Source: Methanosarcina horonobensis HB-1 = JCM 15518 (GTDB lineage: Archaea > Halobacteriota > Methanosarcinia > Methanosarcinales > Methanosarcinaceae). Taken from it: a DNA stretch of 64,000 bases. The stretch is taken from positions 124,001 through 188,000 of the forward strand of contig NZ_CP009516.1 of NCBI RefSeq assembly GCF_000970285.1, in the 5' to 3' direction. The notes below the pieces were generated by a model. That model searched no databases. It was not told where the DNA came from and saw only the letters and a list, made by a program, of their open reading frames with translations. Below, piece by piece: positions 27,136-35,287 of this stretch. Positions within the stretch are counted from its first letter, which is position 1. Each line of letters begins with the position of its first letter. A program made the position numbers and the translations under genes.

Positions 27136-27882
27136 TCAGATTCTAAAATTGAGAAGCTTTGTAAGCTCTTCCGGTTCTTTAGTGTATATCCAAAGTTTCA
27201 CGTTTGAGTATGTGGTCACTTTAAGAATCTGTTGATAAGGCGCTCGGAGTTCGAAGTTGTAAAAAAACACAAGGAGAAATGCAGCTACCAAGAACTGCGA
27301 AAGAAATAAGCTGAGTTTTGCGGAAGCTGGGGCTGCTTCTTCCAGCTGCAGATCCCTGATAATCCTTTCTATAGTACGAAGCAATATAATAGGAAGAGTA
27401 GCTAGGAAAACTAAGCGCATCGGCCAGCGCAGGGAACGGTTTTCGTTCTTCTCTATCGAGATTTGCCTGATATTTTCTTTTTCGATCACAACAGGCTTAC
27501 GCAAAGGTCTTTTGATTATGATTTTTTCAGGCATTACCGTAACAGTACTGGGATGATGGGAAAGTAATAGCAGTATGAGGGGTAAATACAGAATAAGCTC
27601 TGAAAGGATAATTAAAAAAGAGCTTTCAGGACTATATGTCCATAAAACTAAGGAGGTTATTAATGTGAAGACTAAGATTATTACAGCCCACCGTTCTGGA
27701 AATAAGTTTATCTGCACCTTGAAAATTCTACTTTCCTGAATGCCTGCGGGAGAGGAACCCGACTCAAGAATCCCATTTTCCAATTTAAACTCAGAGAAGC
27801 AGTCTATCTTCGTTCTTTTCCCCAGAGAATTCTTCATCGGACACCAGTCCATCTTTTTTAGGATAGATTCGATAAAAGTCAT
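27136..27882 (-). CDS. Array member 12: WCP-block membrane protein with PH-like domain
   Basis: This 248-residue protein opens with MTFIESILKKMDWCPMKNSL; the usual Gly before Trp is Asp here. A polar linker, paired hydrophobic segments (VIILVFTLITSLVLW, LILYLPLILLLLS), a PH-like strand region (VTVMPEKIIIKRPLRKPVVI) and a second hydrophobic hairpin follow. The tail is APYQQILKVTTYSNVKLWIY. It is clearly paralogous to its two neighbours. SD GTGAAGG precedes the ATG. The function is unknown. Confidence 0.75.
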   Translation of the reverse strand: MTFIESILKKMDWCPMKNSLGKRTKIDCFSEFKLENGILESGSSPAGIQESRIFKVQINLFPERWAVIILVFTLITSLVLWTYSPESSFLIILSELILYLPLILLLLSHHPSTVTVMPEKIIIKRPLRKPVVIEKENIRQISIEKNENRSLRWPMRLVFLATLPIILLRTIERIIRDLQLEEAAPASAKLSLFLSQFLVAAFLLVFFYNFELRAPYQQILKVTTYSNVKLWIYTKEPEELTKLLNFRI

Positions 27883-27983
27883 TTAGATGCCTTCACATTG
27901 CTTTTCAATAAACGATTTAACCTCTTCAACCTAGGCTTAATTTGTGGCTATGAAATAGTAAAAGTCTATTCATGCCGTTTTTA

Positions 27984-28729
27984 TTACTTCTCGTTTTTGA
28001 GAAATCCTGTGAGTTCTTCCGGTTCTTCAGTATACAACCAAAGTTTCAGGCTTGAACGTGTGGTTACTTTAAGGGCCTGCTGATAAGGCGCTATGAATTC
28101 GCTGTTATAAAACATTATAAGGAACATTGTTAGTATTGCAAGCTGTCTCAGAAATTGACTGAGTTCAACGTAGTCTGGGAATGATATTTTCAGGTCGCAT
28201 AAAGTTGTCATTACCTCTTTTATAAAGTAAAGCGGTATCCAAACGATGTAAATTAAGCGCATCAGCCAGCGAAGGAAATGATTTCCTGTCCTTGTTACCG
28301 AAATCTGTATGATATCCTCTTTTTCGATCACAACTGGCTTACGCATAGATCTCTTGATTATGATTTTTTCGGGTGTTACTGCAGCAGCACTTGGACTGTT
28401 AAGAAGTAACATGAGAGGCATAAGGAACATTACAAGGCCTGAAAATACGACTAAGTAAGAGCCTTCAGGACTACATACCCAGAAAAACAAGGAGACTATT
28501 ACTATGAAAAAAGTAATTATTAATGCCCATAGTACCCACTCTCCATCAAAGATGCTAACCCGTACCTTAAGAATTCTACTTCTGTGAGGATCCGTGGGAG
28601 AGGACAATAGTTGAATGTTCCTATTTTCTAATTTAAATTCAGAGAAGTAGTCTTCCTGCCACCCTTTCTCGAGTGAATTTTTCATCGGACACCATCCATT
28701 AGTTTTCGGAGAGCTTCGATAACAGTCAT
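27984..28729 (-). pseudogene. Array member 11: WCP-block/PH-like protein with a frameshift in the signature
   Basis: An ATG at 28729, one base after the previous stop, begins MTVIEALRKLM like its neighbours. One base is then missing from the run that should encode GWCP, near 28692-28696, and the frame ends at MDGVR. The main frame resumes from ATG 28685 (MKNSLEKGWQ) to 27984, with the PH-like and membrane domains intact. That ATG overlaps the early stop as ATGA, so re-initiation could still make a 233-residue protein without the WCP block. It is a frameshift mutation, a coupled restart or an error. Confidence 0.7.
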
Positions 28730-28730
28730 T

Positions 28731-29450
28731 TCATAAACCCTCGCAGTGCCTTTCAATAGATGATTTAATCTCTGCAGCCGAGGCTTCATCCGTGACTAAG
28801 GAATAGTACGGGGTCCATTCATACCATTTTTTGTGTCTGGTCTTGATATACAGCTGCGTATTCAGATCCCAGAACCGGGTTTTTTGTTTCCTTTCTAAAA
28901 ACAGTAGAAGAGGAAACAAGGAGACCAATAGCAGAAGTGGTTTCCATTCTCCTTCTGTGACAGCTATGTAAACAAAGAATCCACAAAGGGCAATGCCTCC
29001 AATAATCAGGAACAGGGACATTTTCTTTGAGCGCTTTTCAAGCCTGTATGAAGCCACACTTTCAATCTCTTCATAAGGAATTTCAAAATTCTTCAGTCTG
29101 AAGGCCTTCAAGTGTACTCCTGATTTGTCTACAAGAACTGCTGCCTTGAGAGTTTTGAGATATAGAAAGTAGTAACAGGTGTTAAGCAGGAAGAGACCTG
29201 TCAGGAAGAGTGTAATGTCTTCCGGATATCTCAGAAGCAGGCTGATACTTATATAAACAGGTACAAAAACCAGAGTTGTATTTGCAGGAAAAATCACATT
29301 TGAAGTTTGGAACTCCGGGCGATTCTCTGCCTTTCCGGAAACAGGAACTGGGTTTGAATATTTACAGGGCTGTTTTGTTTGTAATGCCATTTTCCTGCAA
29401 GCTGGGCACCAGCCCATTAGCTTTTTGACATACTTCAGATTCAGAGCCAT
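28731..29450 (-). CDS. Array member 10: WCP-block membrane protein with PH-like domain
   Basis: This 239-residue protein begins MALNLKYVKKLMGWCPACRK, then a linker. A transmembrane hairpin (VFVPVYISISLLL, ITLFLTGLFLLNTCYYF) is followed by a PH-like segment (AVLVDKSGVHLKAFRLKNFE, IPYEEIESVASYRLEK) and a second hairpin (MSLFLIIGGIALCGFFVY). A charged tail contains TRHKKWYEWTPYYSL. The PH-like region differs from that of members 11-13, so it may have been recruited separately. It lies 12 bases after member 9. The function is unknown. Confidence 0.75.
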   Translation of the reverse strand: MALNLKYVKKLMGWCPACRKMALQTKQPCKYSNPVPVSGKAENRPEFQTSNVIFPANTTLVFVPVYISISLLLRYPEDITLFLTGLFLLNTCYYFLYLKTLKAAVLVDKSGVHLKAFRLKNFEIPYEEIESVASYRLEKRSKKMSLFLIIGGIALCGFFVYIAVTEGEWKPLLLLVSLFPLLLFLERKQKTRFWDLNTQLYIKTRHKKWYEWTPYYSLVTDEASAAEIKSSIERHCEGL

Positions 29451-29462
29451 TATTTTTTTCCT

Positions 29463-29963
29463 TCAGTTGTTTGCATTGTAAATTTCTTTCCGATGGAACA
29501 GGTAGATTGCCATGGTGATAACCCCGCCTACGGCCGTCACCGCTCCCCATGATATCGGCCGCCAGGTAACGATATCTCCCAGAAAAGTCTCTTTCTCGAA
29601 GCTGCTCCCGGCACGAATATTCTGTGCATCACAATACATGGCAGCGGCGCTCAGGATAATGAAGATCGGAAGTAACTCTCGTTGATACGCTATTGGGAGC
29701 AGCCAGACCAGGGCAAGGAGAATCAAGAGTATATTCTCCCTGTAACCGGGATGATCTCTTCCTGCAGTACCGTCAGGATTCGGAGAAGGTTCAGGTCCGG
29801 GAGCACGGGCCACCTTCCGTGCATTCTCATACTCTGCTTTCGTACTCATGCACCGGGGTGCCTTTGCATAAGGGCACCAGCCCATCAGTTTTTTGACATG
29901 TTCAAAAACAATAAGTTTGGAAGTTATTATCTCCCCTCCCTGATGATATACGAGTTTTTCCAC
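29463..29963 (-). CDS. Array member 9: short WCP-block membrane protein, uncertain start
   Basis: The conserved part is LIVFEHVKKLMGWCPYAKAP, followed by a Pro/Arg-rich linker and two hydrophobic segments (NILLILLALVWLLP and LLPIFIILSAAAMY). A further helix is SWGAVTAVGGVITMAIYLF. The only standard in-frame start is GTG at 29963, 37 bases inside member 8, with a weak SD. A much better SD (GGGAGGGGAG) sits later, just before ATA/ATT codons where the family Met should be. A non-standard start is therefore possible. The function is unknown. Confidence 0.65.
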   Translation of the reverse strand: MEKLVYHQGGEIITSKLIVFEHVKKLMGWCPYAKAPRCMSTKAEYENARKVARAPGPEPSPNPDGTAGRDHPGYRENILLILLALVWLLPIAYQRELLPIFIILSAAAMYCDAQNIRAGSSFEKETFLGDIVTWRPISWGAVTAVGGVITMAIYLFHRKEIYNANN

Positions 29964-30544
29964 TTCCCATACCTTTTATCTAAATAGATTGTTTTATGGT
30001 TCTTTTTCTCCCAGTATATTAGCTGGAAATAGCTAAGCCACATCCCAACCATGAGACCTCCCACAAATGAAAACATTGCCTGCAGTGCAGGTTCGTGTTC
30101 TTTAATGTAAAGAATATATATCAAAATCAAAAATGCGTACCCAAATGTGTAGTATAGTTTTTTCTTATCCGAATAGTCAATTACCGGATGTTTAACCATA
30201 GCATCATATCTTTGCATTTGTTTTTTCCAGTCAAATATAACTATAAACAGGACAATGAAAAGTCCGACAAGTAAATGAATGAGGTTTACACCCAGAATTA
30301 AATTTATACCTAGTTGATTAATTACCAGAAAATAAGCAAATGTAAGGGATGTGTTAATTAAAAGGGTTTGGATACTTGTTTTCCGGAGCCATCCCGGATT
30401 TTCCAGACCTCCGTTTTCTCCCCCTGCTCTTTCAGGAATATCAGAATTAAAATTCTCTAAGTTAACACTTCGTCTGGCTTCAGCTGCTCGGGCGTCAGGA
30501 CACCAGCCCATAAGTTTTTTAATGTATTCAGTATTCAGGTTCAC
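29927..30544 (-). CDS. Array member 8: DUF1673-like WCP-block membrane protein
   Basis: This 205-residue protein has the N-terminus MNLNTEYIKKLMGWCPDARA, a polar linker (ERAGGENGG), a hydrophobic hairpin, a cytosolic loop DWKKQMQRYDAMVKHPVI, a second hairpin, and the tail WLSYFQLIYWEKKNHKTIYL. This layout matches the Methanosarcina DUF1673 family as I recall it. It starts at GTG, overlapping the previous stop by four bases, with SD GGAGAGGGA. The function is unknown. Confidence 0.78.
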   Translation of the reverse strand: MNLNTEYIKKLMGWCPDARAAEARRSVNLENFNSDIPERAGGENGGLENPGWLRKTSIQTLLINTSLTFAYFLVINQLGINLILGVNLIHLLVGLFIVLFIVIFDWKKQMQRYDAMVKHPVIDYSDKKKLYYTFGYAFLILIYILYIKEHEPALQAMFSFVGGLMVGMWLSYFQLIYWEKKNHKTIYLDKRYGKWKNSYIIREGR

Positions 30545-31173
30545 AGTTCCCTCTCCTTTTCTCCAAGCGCATACATCTTCTGGAACCCCTTTTCACTTTT
30601 TATGTAAATTTTCATTTGTTTTTTCCGTTCCCAGCAAATGAGCTGAAGATAGCTTCCCCACATCAGGATCAAAGCCCCTGCAATGAAAGAATACATTGAC
30701 TGAGCGTTAAGAAAATGGAGCATATGAGATAGATGAGACAGTAAAACCATAAACAAAATCAAGCCCAAAATTATGACTGAGAGAACCCAGATGAATGTTT
30801 TTTTAAAGGAAGAAGCAACAGCAGGTTTTTTTGCCAGAGCATCGTACTTATTCATCTGCTTTTTCCAGCCGAGCAAATAGGTAAGTAAAGAAAGTGAAAG
30901 GCCTAGAAGGAAAGCCTCTGAGTTTATACCTTTTTGGGATAGCAAATTTATGAGATAAAAAGTAAAGAATACTGTTGGTAGAAGAATTCTAACGTCAAAC
31001 CTGGAAAAGAGCCTGGAGAATCGGCTCAGAGCCTCAGGCCCACTGGCTTTTTCTCCTCCGGATTGAGTATATGCTTCAAAATTAGCGGGGCTAATTCGGG
31101 GTCCGGTTTCGAACGTTTTTGCATTCGGGCACCATCCCATCAGCTTTTTGATGAATTCTCCTGTCCCATTCAT
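30541..31173 (-). CDS. Array member 7: DUF1673-like WCP-block membrane protein
   Basis: This 210-residue protein starts MNGTGEFIKKLMGWCPNAKT. The linker has ISPANFEAYTQSGGEKAS, the family spacer. The loop GWKKQMNKYDALAKKPAV sits between the two membrane hairpins, and the C-terminal segment is GSYLQLICWERKKQMKIYI followed by KMYALGEKEREL. The start overlaps the upstream stop as ATGA. It is closest to members 5, 6 and 4 of the array. Confidence 0.78.
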   Translation of the reverse strand: MNGTGEFIKKLMGWCPNAKTFETGPRISPANFEAYTQSGGEKASGPEALSRFSRLFSRFDVRILLPTVFFTFYLINLLSQKGINSEAFLLGLSLSLLTYLLGWKKQMNKYDALAKKPAVASSFKKTFIWVLSVIILGLILFMVLLSHLSHMLHFLNAQSMYSFIAGALILMWGSYLQLICWERKKQMKIYIKSEKGFQKMYALGEKEREL

Positions 31174-31811
31174 TCCAGTCCCCTCTTTCCCTCAGGGCAT
31201 ATTTCCCTGGAATATGTTTTCCTGAACTCGCCTTCGCTTTTCGTACAAATTCTCATATTGTTTTTCCGCTCCCAGTAAATAATTTGCAGGTAACTGGTCC
31301 ACATGAAGAATATTGCGCCTGCACCGAATGAATAGAGAGTTTGCATGTTATGGAAAATAGTTCGAACAACATAAGGCAAAAAGACCAGAACTGAAACCAT
31401 AAGCAGAATTATTGCAAAAAATATTCTGAGGAGCTTATTCTTGCCGAAACTGCTGACCACAGGTTTTTTTGCCAGGGTGTCGTAATAATGCATTTGCTTT
31501 TTCCAGAAAAGGGCTGTGAATAGCAGCGAAAGGCCAAGCCCTTCAAGAAAAGCTTCCTGGTTTATTCCCCATCGGGAAAGCAGGGCAAGATAAAGGAGTG
31601 TGAGATAAATGCTTACCGTAAGGACCCGGTTTCTCAGCCTGGTAAATTGCCTGATAAATTGAGAAATGGTCCCCTTACTTCCGGTTTTTCCTCCCCCTGA
31701 TTGGGTAGGCGCTTCAAAATTATCAAGGCTAATTCGGGATCCTGCTCCCGCAGTTTTTGCATTCGGGCACCATCCCATAAACTTTTTTATGTTTTCAACT
31801 TTAAGGCTCAC
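31170..31811 (-). CDS. Array member 6: DUF1673-like WCP-block membrane protein
   Basis: This 213-residue protein opens MSLKVENIKKFMGWCPNAKT. It has the linker ISLDNFEAPTQSGGGKTG, the loop FWKKQMHYYDTLAKKPVV and the C-terminal TSYLQIIYWERKNNMRIC. Four predicted membrane segments have the same spacing as members 4, 5 and 7. It overlaps both neighbours by four bases (ATGA). Confidence 0.78.
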   Translation of the reverse strand: MSLKVENIKKFMGWCPNAKTAGAGSRISLDNFEAPTQSGGGKTGSKGTISQFIRQFTRLRNRVLTVSIYLTLLYLALLSRWGINQEAFLEGLGLSLLFTALFWKKQMHYYDTLAKKPVVSSFGKNKLLRIFFAIILLMVSVLVFLPYVVRTIFHNMQTLYSFGAGAIFFMWTSYLQIIYWERKNNMRICTKSEGEFRKTYSREICPEGKRGLE

Positions 31812-32374
31812 ATTTCTCCCTCTTTTTCCCCAATAGTATACGTCTTTTGAAATCCGTTTTCATATGCTGTACAAATTTTCATATGATTTTTCTTCTCCCA
31901 ATAAATTAGCTGAAGACTTGTTCCCCACATAGTAAGAATCCAGATTCCTGCAATAAAAGAATACATTGACTGAGAGTTAATAGAGGGGGGCATATGATAA
32001 GACCGGAAAACCATAAACGGGAGAAACGAAAACCAGATTAGAGATAAGAAAACATAGAAAAGTACTATTTTTGAGACATAACGAACATCAGGTTTTTTTA
32101 CAAGGGCATTGCACTCCTGTATCAGTTTTTTCCAGCAAAGTGAATTTAGCAGTAAAGAAAACAAAATACCCGAAAAGAAGAACTCTGAATCTACACCCTT
32201 TCTGGAAAAAAACCTGGAAAATTGGCTCGGAACTTTCGGACTCCCGGCTTCTTCTCCTCCTGATCGAACATATTCTTCAAAATTAGCAGAGCTTATTCGG
32301 GGTTCGACTCCGGTGGTTTTTGCATAGGGACACCAGCCCACCAATTTTTTTATGTATCTGGCTTCCCGGATCAT
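31808..32374 (-). CDS. Array member 5: DUF1673-like WCP-block membrane protein
   Basis: I start this gene at ATG 32374 (MIREARYIKKLVGWCPYAKT), which gives 188 residues and the family N-terminus. The frame is open 39 codons further, but that extension is a shadow of the tail of member 4. It has the linker ISSANFEEYVRSGGEEAG, a loop with CNALVKKPDV and the C-terminal TSLQLIYWEKKNHMKICT. It overlaps the upstream stop as ATGA. Confidence 0.77.
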   Translation of the reverse strand: MIREARYIKKLVGWCPYAKTTGVEPRISSANFEEYVRSGGEEAGSPKVPSQFSRFFSRKGVDSEFFFSGILFSLLLNSLCWKKLIQECNALVKKPDVRYVSKIVLFYVFLSLIWFSFLPFMVFRSYHMPPSINSQSMYSFIAGIWILTMWGTSLQLIYWEKKNHMKICTAYENGFQKTYTIGEKEGEM

Positions 32375-32991
32375 AGTTCTCCCCTCTTTTCTCCAAGGAC
32401 ATACAGTTTTTGCTGTCCCTTTTCTCTTCTTACATACATTTTCATATGGTTCTTCTTTTCCCAGTAAATTAGCTGAAAATAGAAACCCCACATTAGAATC
32501 AGAGTTCCTGAAACAAAAGAGTCCAGTGTCTGATGTTTAAGAAGATAAGCTACATGAGACGAGATATAAGGCAAGAAAGCCAGAAGCAAAGTAAAACCCA
32601 AAAATAGGAATAAGACCACACAGGCTAATGTCTTTCTAAAGGAAGGAGAAATAACAGTTTTCTCTTTCGCGGCATTGTATTGATGTATCTGCTTTTTCCA
32701 GCCAAATAAATAGATCGGTAAAGAAAGTGAAAGGCCAAGAAGGAAAGCTTCTGTATTTATGCCTTTTTGAAACAGGTTTATATAAATAGGAGTAAAGAAA
32801 AGTGGTAGCAGGAGAAGTTGGGTATCAAGCTTGGAATGCTGACATGGAATATTCGGAATTCTTGATTTTTCTTTTCCCGATAGATCATATGCTTCAATAT
32901 TAACAGAGCTAATTCGGGGTCCAGCTTCAAGTTTTTTTGCATTCGGGCACCAACCCATTAGTTTTTTTATAGATTCCAGAGTCATGGCCAT
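32371..32991 (-). CDS. Array member 4: DUF1673-like WCP-block membrane protein
   Basis: This 206-residue protein begins MAMTLESIKKLMGWCPNAKK; an ATG two codons later (MTLES) is equally plausible. It has the linker ISSVNIEAYDLSGKEKS, the loop GWKKQIHQYNAAKEKTVI and the C-terminal FYFQLIYWEKKNHMKMYV. The start overlaps the upstream stop by one base (TAATG). Confidence 0.77.
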   Translation of the reverse strand: MAMTLESIKKLMGWCPNAKKLEAGPRISSVNIEAYDLSGKEKSRIPNIPCQHSKLDTQLLLLPLFFTPIYINLFQKGINTEAFLLGLSLSLPIYLFGWKKQIHQYNAAKEKTVISPSFRKTLACVVLFLFLGFTLLLAFLPYISSHVAYLLKHQTLDSFVSGTLILMWGFYFQLIYWEKKNHMKMYVRREKGQQKLYVLGEKRGEL

Positions 32992-33596
32992 TACTCCGCT
33001 CCTGCATTTATAACGTAGATCTCTGGTGTGTAATACCCTTCCAGAATAACGATTTTTTCATTTTTCTTTTCCCAGTATACATCCATAAGATAATACAGAA
33101 AAGCTGTCAAACAAAAGCCGGAGGCACAAGTCAAACTGAACGTTAAAACGAATTCCCATCCAAGTGATGAGGATTTTATAAGTAGTAATGTCAGGCCCAG
33201 TATTCCAGCCATAGTTATCGATTTATTTTTCGTCTGAACCTTTTTGTTGGAATTCTTTAATTTATTCAGGAAATGCCAGTTCCAGATGCAAAGAAGCGGG
33301 TTAAAAATAATTCCGATAATTAACCCCGGTATAAAAGCTTCATTTCTGAAAGATTCTACCTGGAATCCAATCCAATATATGGAAAAGATAGTAAGCATGG
33401 AGGACATTATTAATAGCCTATTATGACGTTTGTTCCACCAGTCGGGAGATGAAATCGGAGAATTTCCTGCATCTTTTCCCCTGGATTGGTTCTCAGCTTC
33501 CAAATATTCAGGGCAGATGGAATGCCTGGTTTTAAGTGTTTTTGCATTCGGACACCATCCCATCAGCCTTTTAATGTATTTAGTGTTCAGGTCCAC
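32991..33596 (-). CDS. Array member 3: WCP-block membrane protein
   Basis: This 201-residue protein starts at GTG with MDLNTKYIKRLMGWCPNAKT. Its linker RHSICPEYLEAENQSRGKD is nearly the same as that of member 2, so these two are recent duplicates that then diverged in the membrane part. The C-terminal block is FLYYLMDVYWEKKNEKIVIL. It overlaps member 2 by ten bases. The function is unknown. Confidence 0.77.
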   Translation of the reverse strand: MDLNTKYIKRLMGWCPNAKTLKTRHSICPEYLEAENQSRGKDAGNSPISSPDWWNKRHNRLLIMSSMLTIFSIYWIGFQVESFRNEAFIPGLIIGIIFNPLLCIWNWHFLNKLKNSNKKVQTKNKSITMAGILGLTLLLIKSSSLGWEFVLTFSLTCASGFCLTAFLYYLMDVYWEKKNEKIVILEGYYTPEIYVINAGAE

Positions 33597-34312
33597 AATT
33601 TCCCCTCCTTTTCCCCAATAGCATATATCTTTTCGAGGCTATTTTCAAATTTTATATAAATCTTCATATGATTTTTCTTCTCCCAGTATACATCCGTAAG
33701 GTAATACAGAAAAGCTGTCAAACAAGTGCCAAACATAAATCCCATAACTGCCATGATTCGTGAACCGAAGTAAAGAAGCAACACTAGGGGAGATAAATCA
33801 AGCTTAAAGTAGTACAGCAAAGCTATCAAACAAAAAGCAGAGATTAAAAACAAGACGAATCCCCAGTTAAATTGTGAAAATAAGAGATACAGTAATGCCA
33901 GGAATATTATTAGATTTATAACTCTCAATTTCGACGGTACGGTTATAATTTTTATTTTTCTGCTTGAGTTCTTTATGTCGTCCAGATATGACCAGTTCCA
34001 GATACAAAAGAGCAGGTTAAAAAAAATTCCGAAAATTAACCCCGGCATAAAAGCTTCATTTTGAAGAGATTCTCTCTGGAATGCAACCCAATATACGGAA
34101 AAGATAGTAAGCACAGAGGACTCTATTAATGATCTATTACGGCGTCTGTTCCACCAACCAGAAGGTAAAAGAGGGGTGTTTCCGCCATCTCTTCCCCGGG
34201 ATTGGTTCTCAGCTTCCAGATATTCAGGGTAGGTGGAATGTCGGGTTTCAAGTGTTTTTGCATAGGGGCACCAACCCATCAGTTTTCTTACGCTTTTAAC
34301 TAATACATTCAT
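33587..34312 (-). CDS. Array member 2: WCP-block membrane protein, enlarged
   Basis: This 241-residue protein is the longest of the DUF1673-like members. It opens MNVLVKSVRKLMGWCPYAKT, with the linker RHSTYPEYLEAENQSRGRD shared with member 3. It carries an additional hydrophobic stretch (LSPLVLLLYFGSRIMAVMGF) before the common end FLYYLTDVYWEKKNHMKIYI. The extra segment may be an inserted helix pair. The function is unknown. Confidence 0.76.
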   Translation of the reverse strand: MNVLVKSVRKLMGWCPYAKTLETRHSTYPEYLEAENQSRGRDGGNTPLLPSGWWNRRRNRSLIESSVLTIFSVYWVAFQRESLQNEAFMPGLIFGIFFNLLFCIWNWSYLDDIKNSSRKIKIITVPSKLRVINLIIFLALLYLLFSQFNWGFVLFLISAFCLIALLYYFKLDLSPLVLLLYFGSRIMAVMGFMFGTCLTAFLYYLTDVYWEKKNHMKIYIKFENSLEKIYAIGEKEGKLWT

Positions 34313-34421
34313 CGCTTTTCCCCCATTCGCTGCTTATCTCTCTGCTGGGATTGCGAACAAACACTTTTTAGCTCATCACAAAACCTGTGCCTCATAGCTA
34401 TTGCTCACTCATAGTTGTTGC

Positions 34422-34766
34422 TTAAGACCTGATGTAGAGGGTGATACCAATTAAAAATAAGAGAGCCCCTATTCCTATCATGAGTCGTGATATCAGGATT
34501 TCATTACTGGTTGAGACTACTTGTATTTCCAGGACGAGTGTCAATGCCGAAATAAAAGCACCTATACTTGTAAGTAACAATCCTATTCTTTTCATATGGC
34601 TAAGAGTGTTTCCGGTTTTTTCTCCTCTGGATCGATCGGCTTTTTCCCCCTCGGATCGATCATATGCTTCAAAATTTGCAGAGCTAACCTGAGATCCGGC
34701 TTTAATAATTTTTGCATTCGGACACCATCCCATCAGTTTCCTTATACTCTTTACGAATACGTCCAT
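34422..34766 (-). CDS. Array member 1: short WCP-block membrane protein
   Basis: This 114-residue protein begins MDVFVKSIRKLMGWCPNAKI. Its linker carries an internal partial repeat (DRSEGEKADRSRGEKTG), followed by only two hydrophobic segments (GLLLTSIGAFISALTLVL and LMIGIGALLFLIGITLYI). It lacks the C-terminal YWEKKN block. It is 34 bases downstream of the regulator gene and first of the membrane genes. It may be a natural short form or a truncated copy. Confidence 0.72.
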   Translation of the reverse strand: MDVFVKSIRKLMGWCPNAKIIKAGSQVSSANFEAYDRSEGEKADRSRGEKTGNTLSHMKRIGLLLTSIGAFISALTLVLEIQVVSTSNEILISRLMIGIGALLFLIGITLYIRS

Positions 34767-34800
34767 CTTTTACCCTTCCTTCAATTTCATCTGCCTTAAG

Positions 34801-35256
34801 TCAGGCCTGTTCCACCAATTCTTTCAATTTTCCAAACAATTCGTCCGCAATCTTTGTAGGGTCTTCCGTACTCTTGAGTTTGAGCTGCATTTCCTCTGCA
34901 AAGTCCCAGAGGAGTTCGATACATTCCCTGTACCGGTCGCAGGACCCACATTCTCCTTCATGTTCGTACCAGACCTGCATCCCGTGTTTTGCCGAAACGA
35001 AGATTATTGCGTTAGCTTTGAAAGGGATTGATTTTCCGAAGAGAATTCCTTTCTTTGAGTCCAGCTTTTCTACTTCTATCCGGTTTGCCCTGGCCATCCC
35101 AAGCAGGATCTCTTCGATGCGCTTATCCATACTTAGTAGGGCTCTTGAGACTGCCTGCCTGGAGACTCCGAAATGCTTTGCGATATTGATATTCGGGAGC
35201 CCGTTTCGACGCAGAACCCAGAATTCAAACTGTTTTTCACCTTCCGGAAGGAACAT
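34801..35256 (-). CDS. Helix-turn-helix regulator with Cys cluster, head of the array
   Basis: This 151-residue protein has an N-terminal helix-turn-helix (residues ~14-45, GLPNINIAKHFGVSRQAVSR), a middle region of charged helix and strands, and a Cys cluster CGSCDRYREC (Cys103, 106, 112), which could bind metal or sense redox state. It sits at the 5' end of the array with the same orientation and only 34 bases to member 1, so it is probably its regulator and the first gene of the operon. It has a TATA box at leaderless distance. I do not know an exact family. Confidence 0.78.
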   Translation of the reverse strand: MFLPEGEKQFEFWVLRRNGLPNINIAKHFGVSRQAVSRALLSMDKRIEEILLGMARANRIEVEKLDSKKGILFGKSIPFKANAIIFVSAKHGMQVWYEHEGECGSCDRYRECIELLWDFAEEMQLKLKSTEDPTKIADELFGKLKELVEQA

Positions 35257-35277
35257 AAGTAAACATTTCTATGTTGA

Positions 35278-35287
35278 CTATATATAG
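35278..35287 (-). promoter_or_regulatory. TATA box of the array operon, probable leaderless start
   Basis: The palindromic CTATATATAG has its centre 26-27 bases from the ATG of the regulator. No SD is present before that ATG. It is the only strong TATA box I see at the head of the 9-kb array. Confidence 0.6.

Noticed and set aside
34712-35287. Plus-strand ORF opposite the array regulator
   Set aside because: It is antisense to the HTH gene, with Ser-rich composition typical of a shadow frame.
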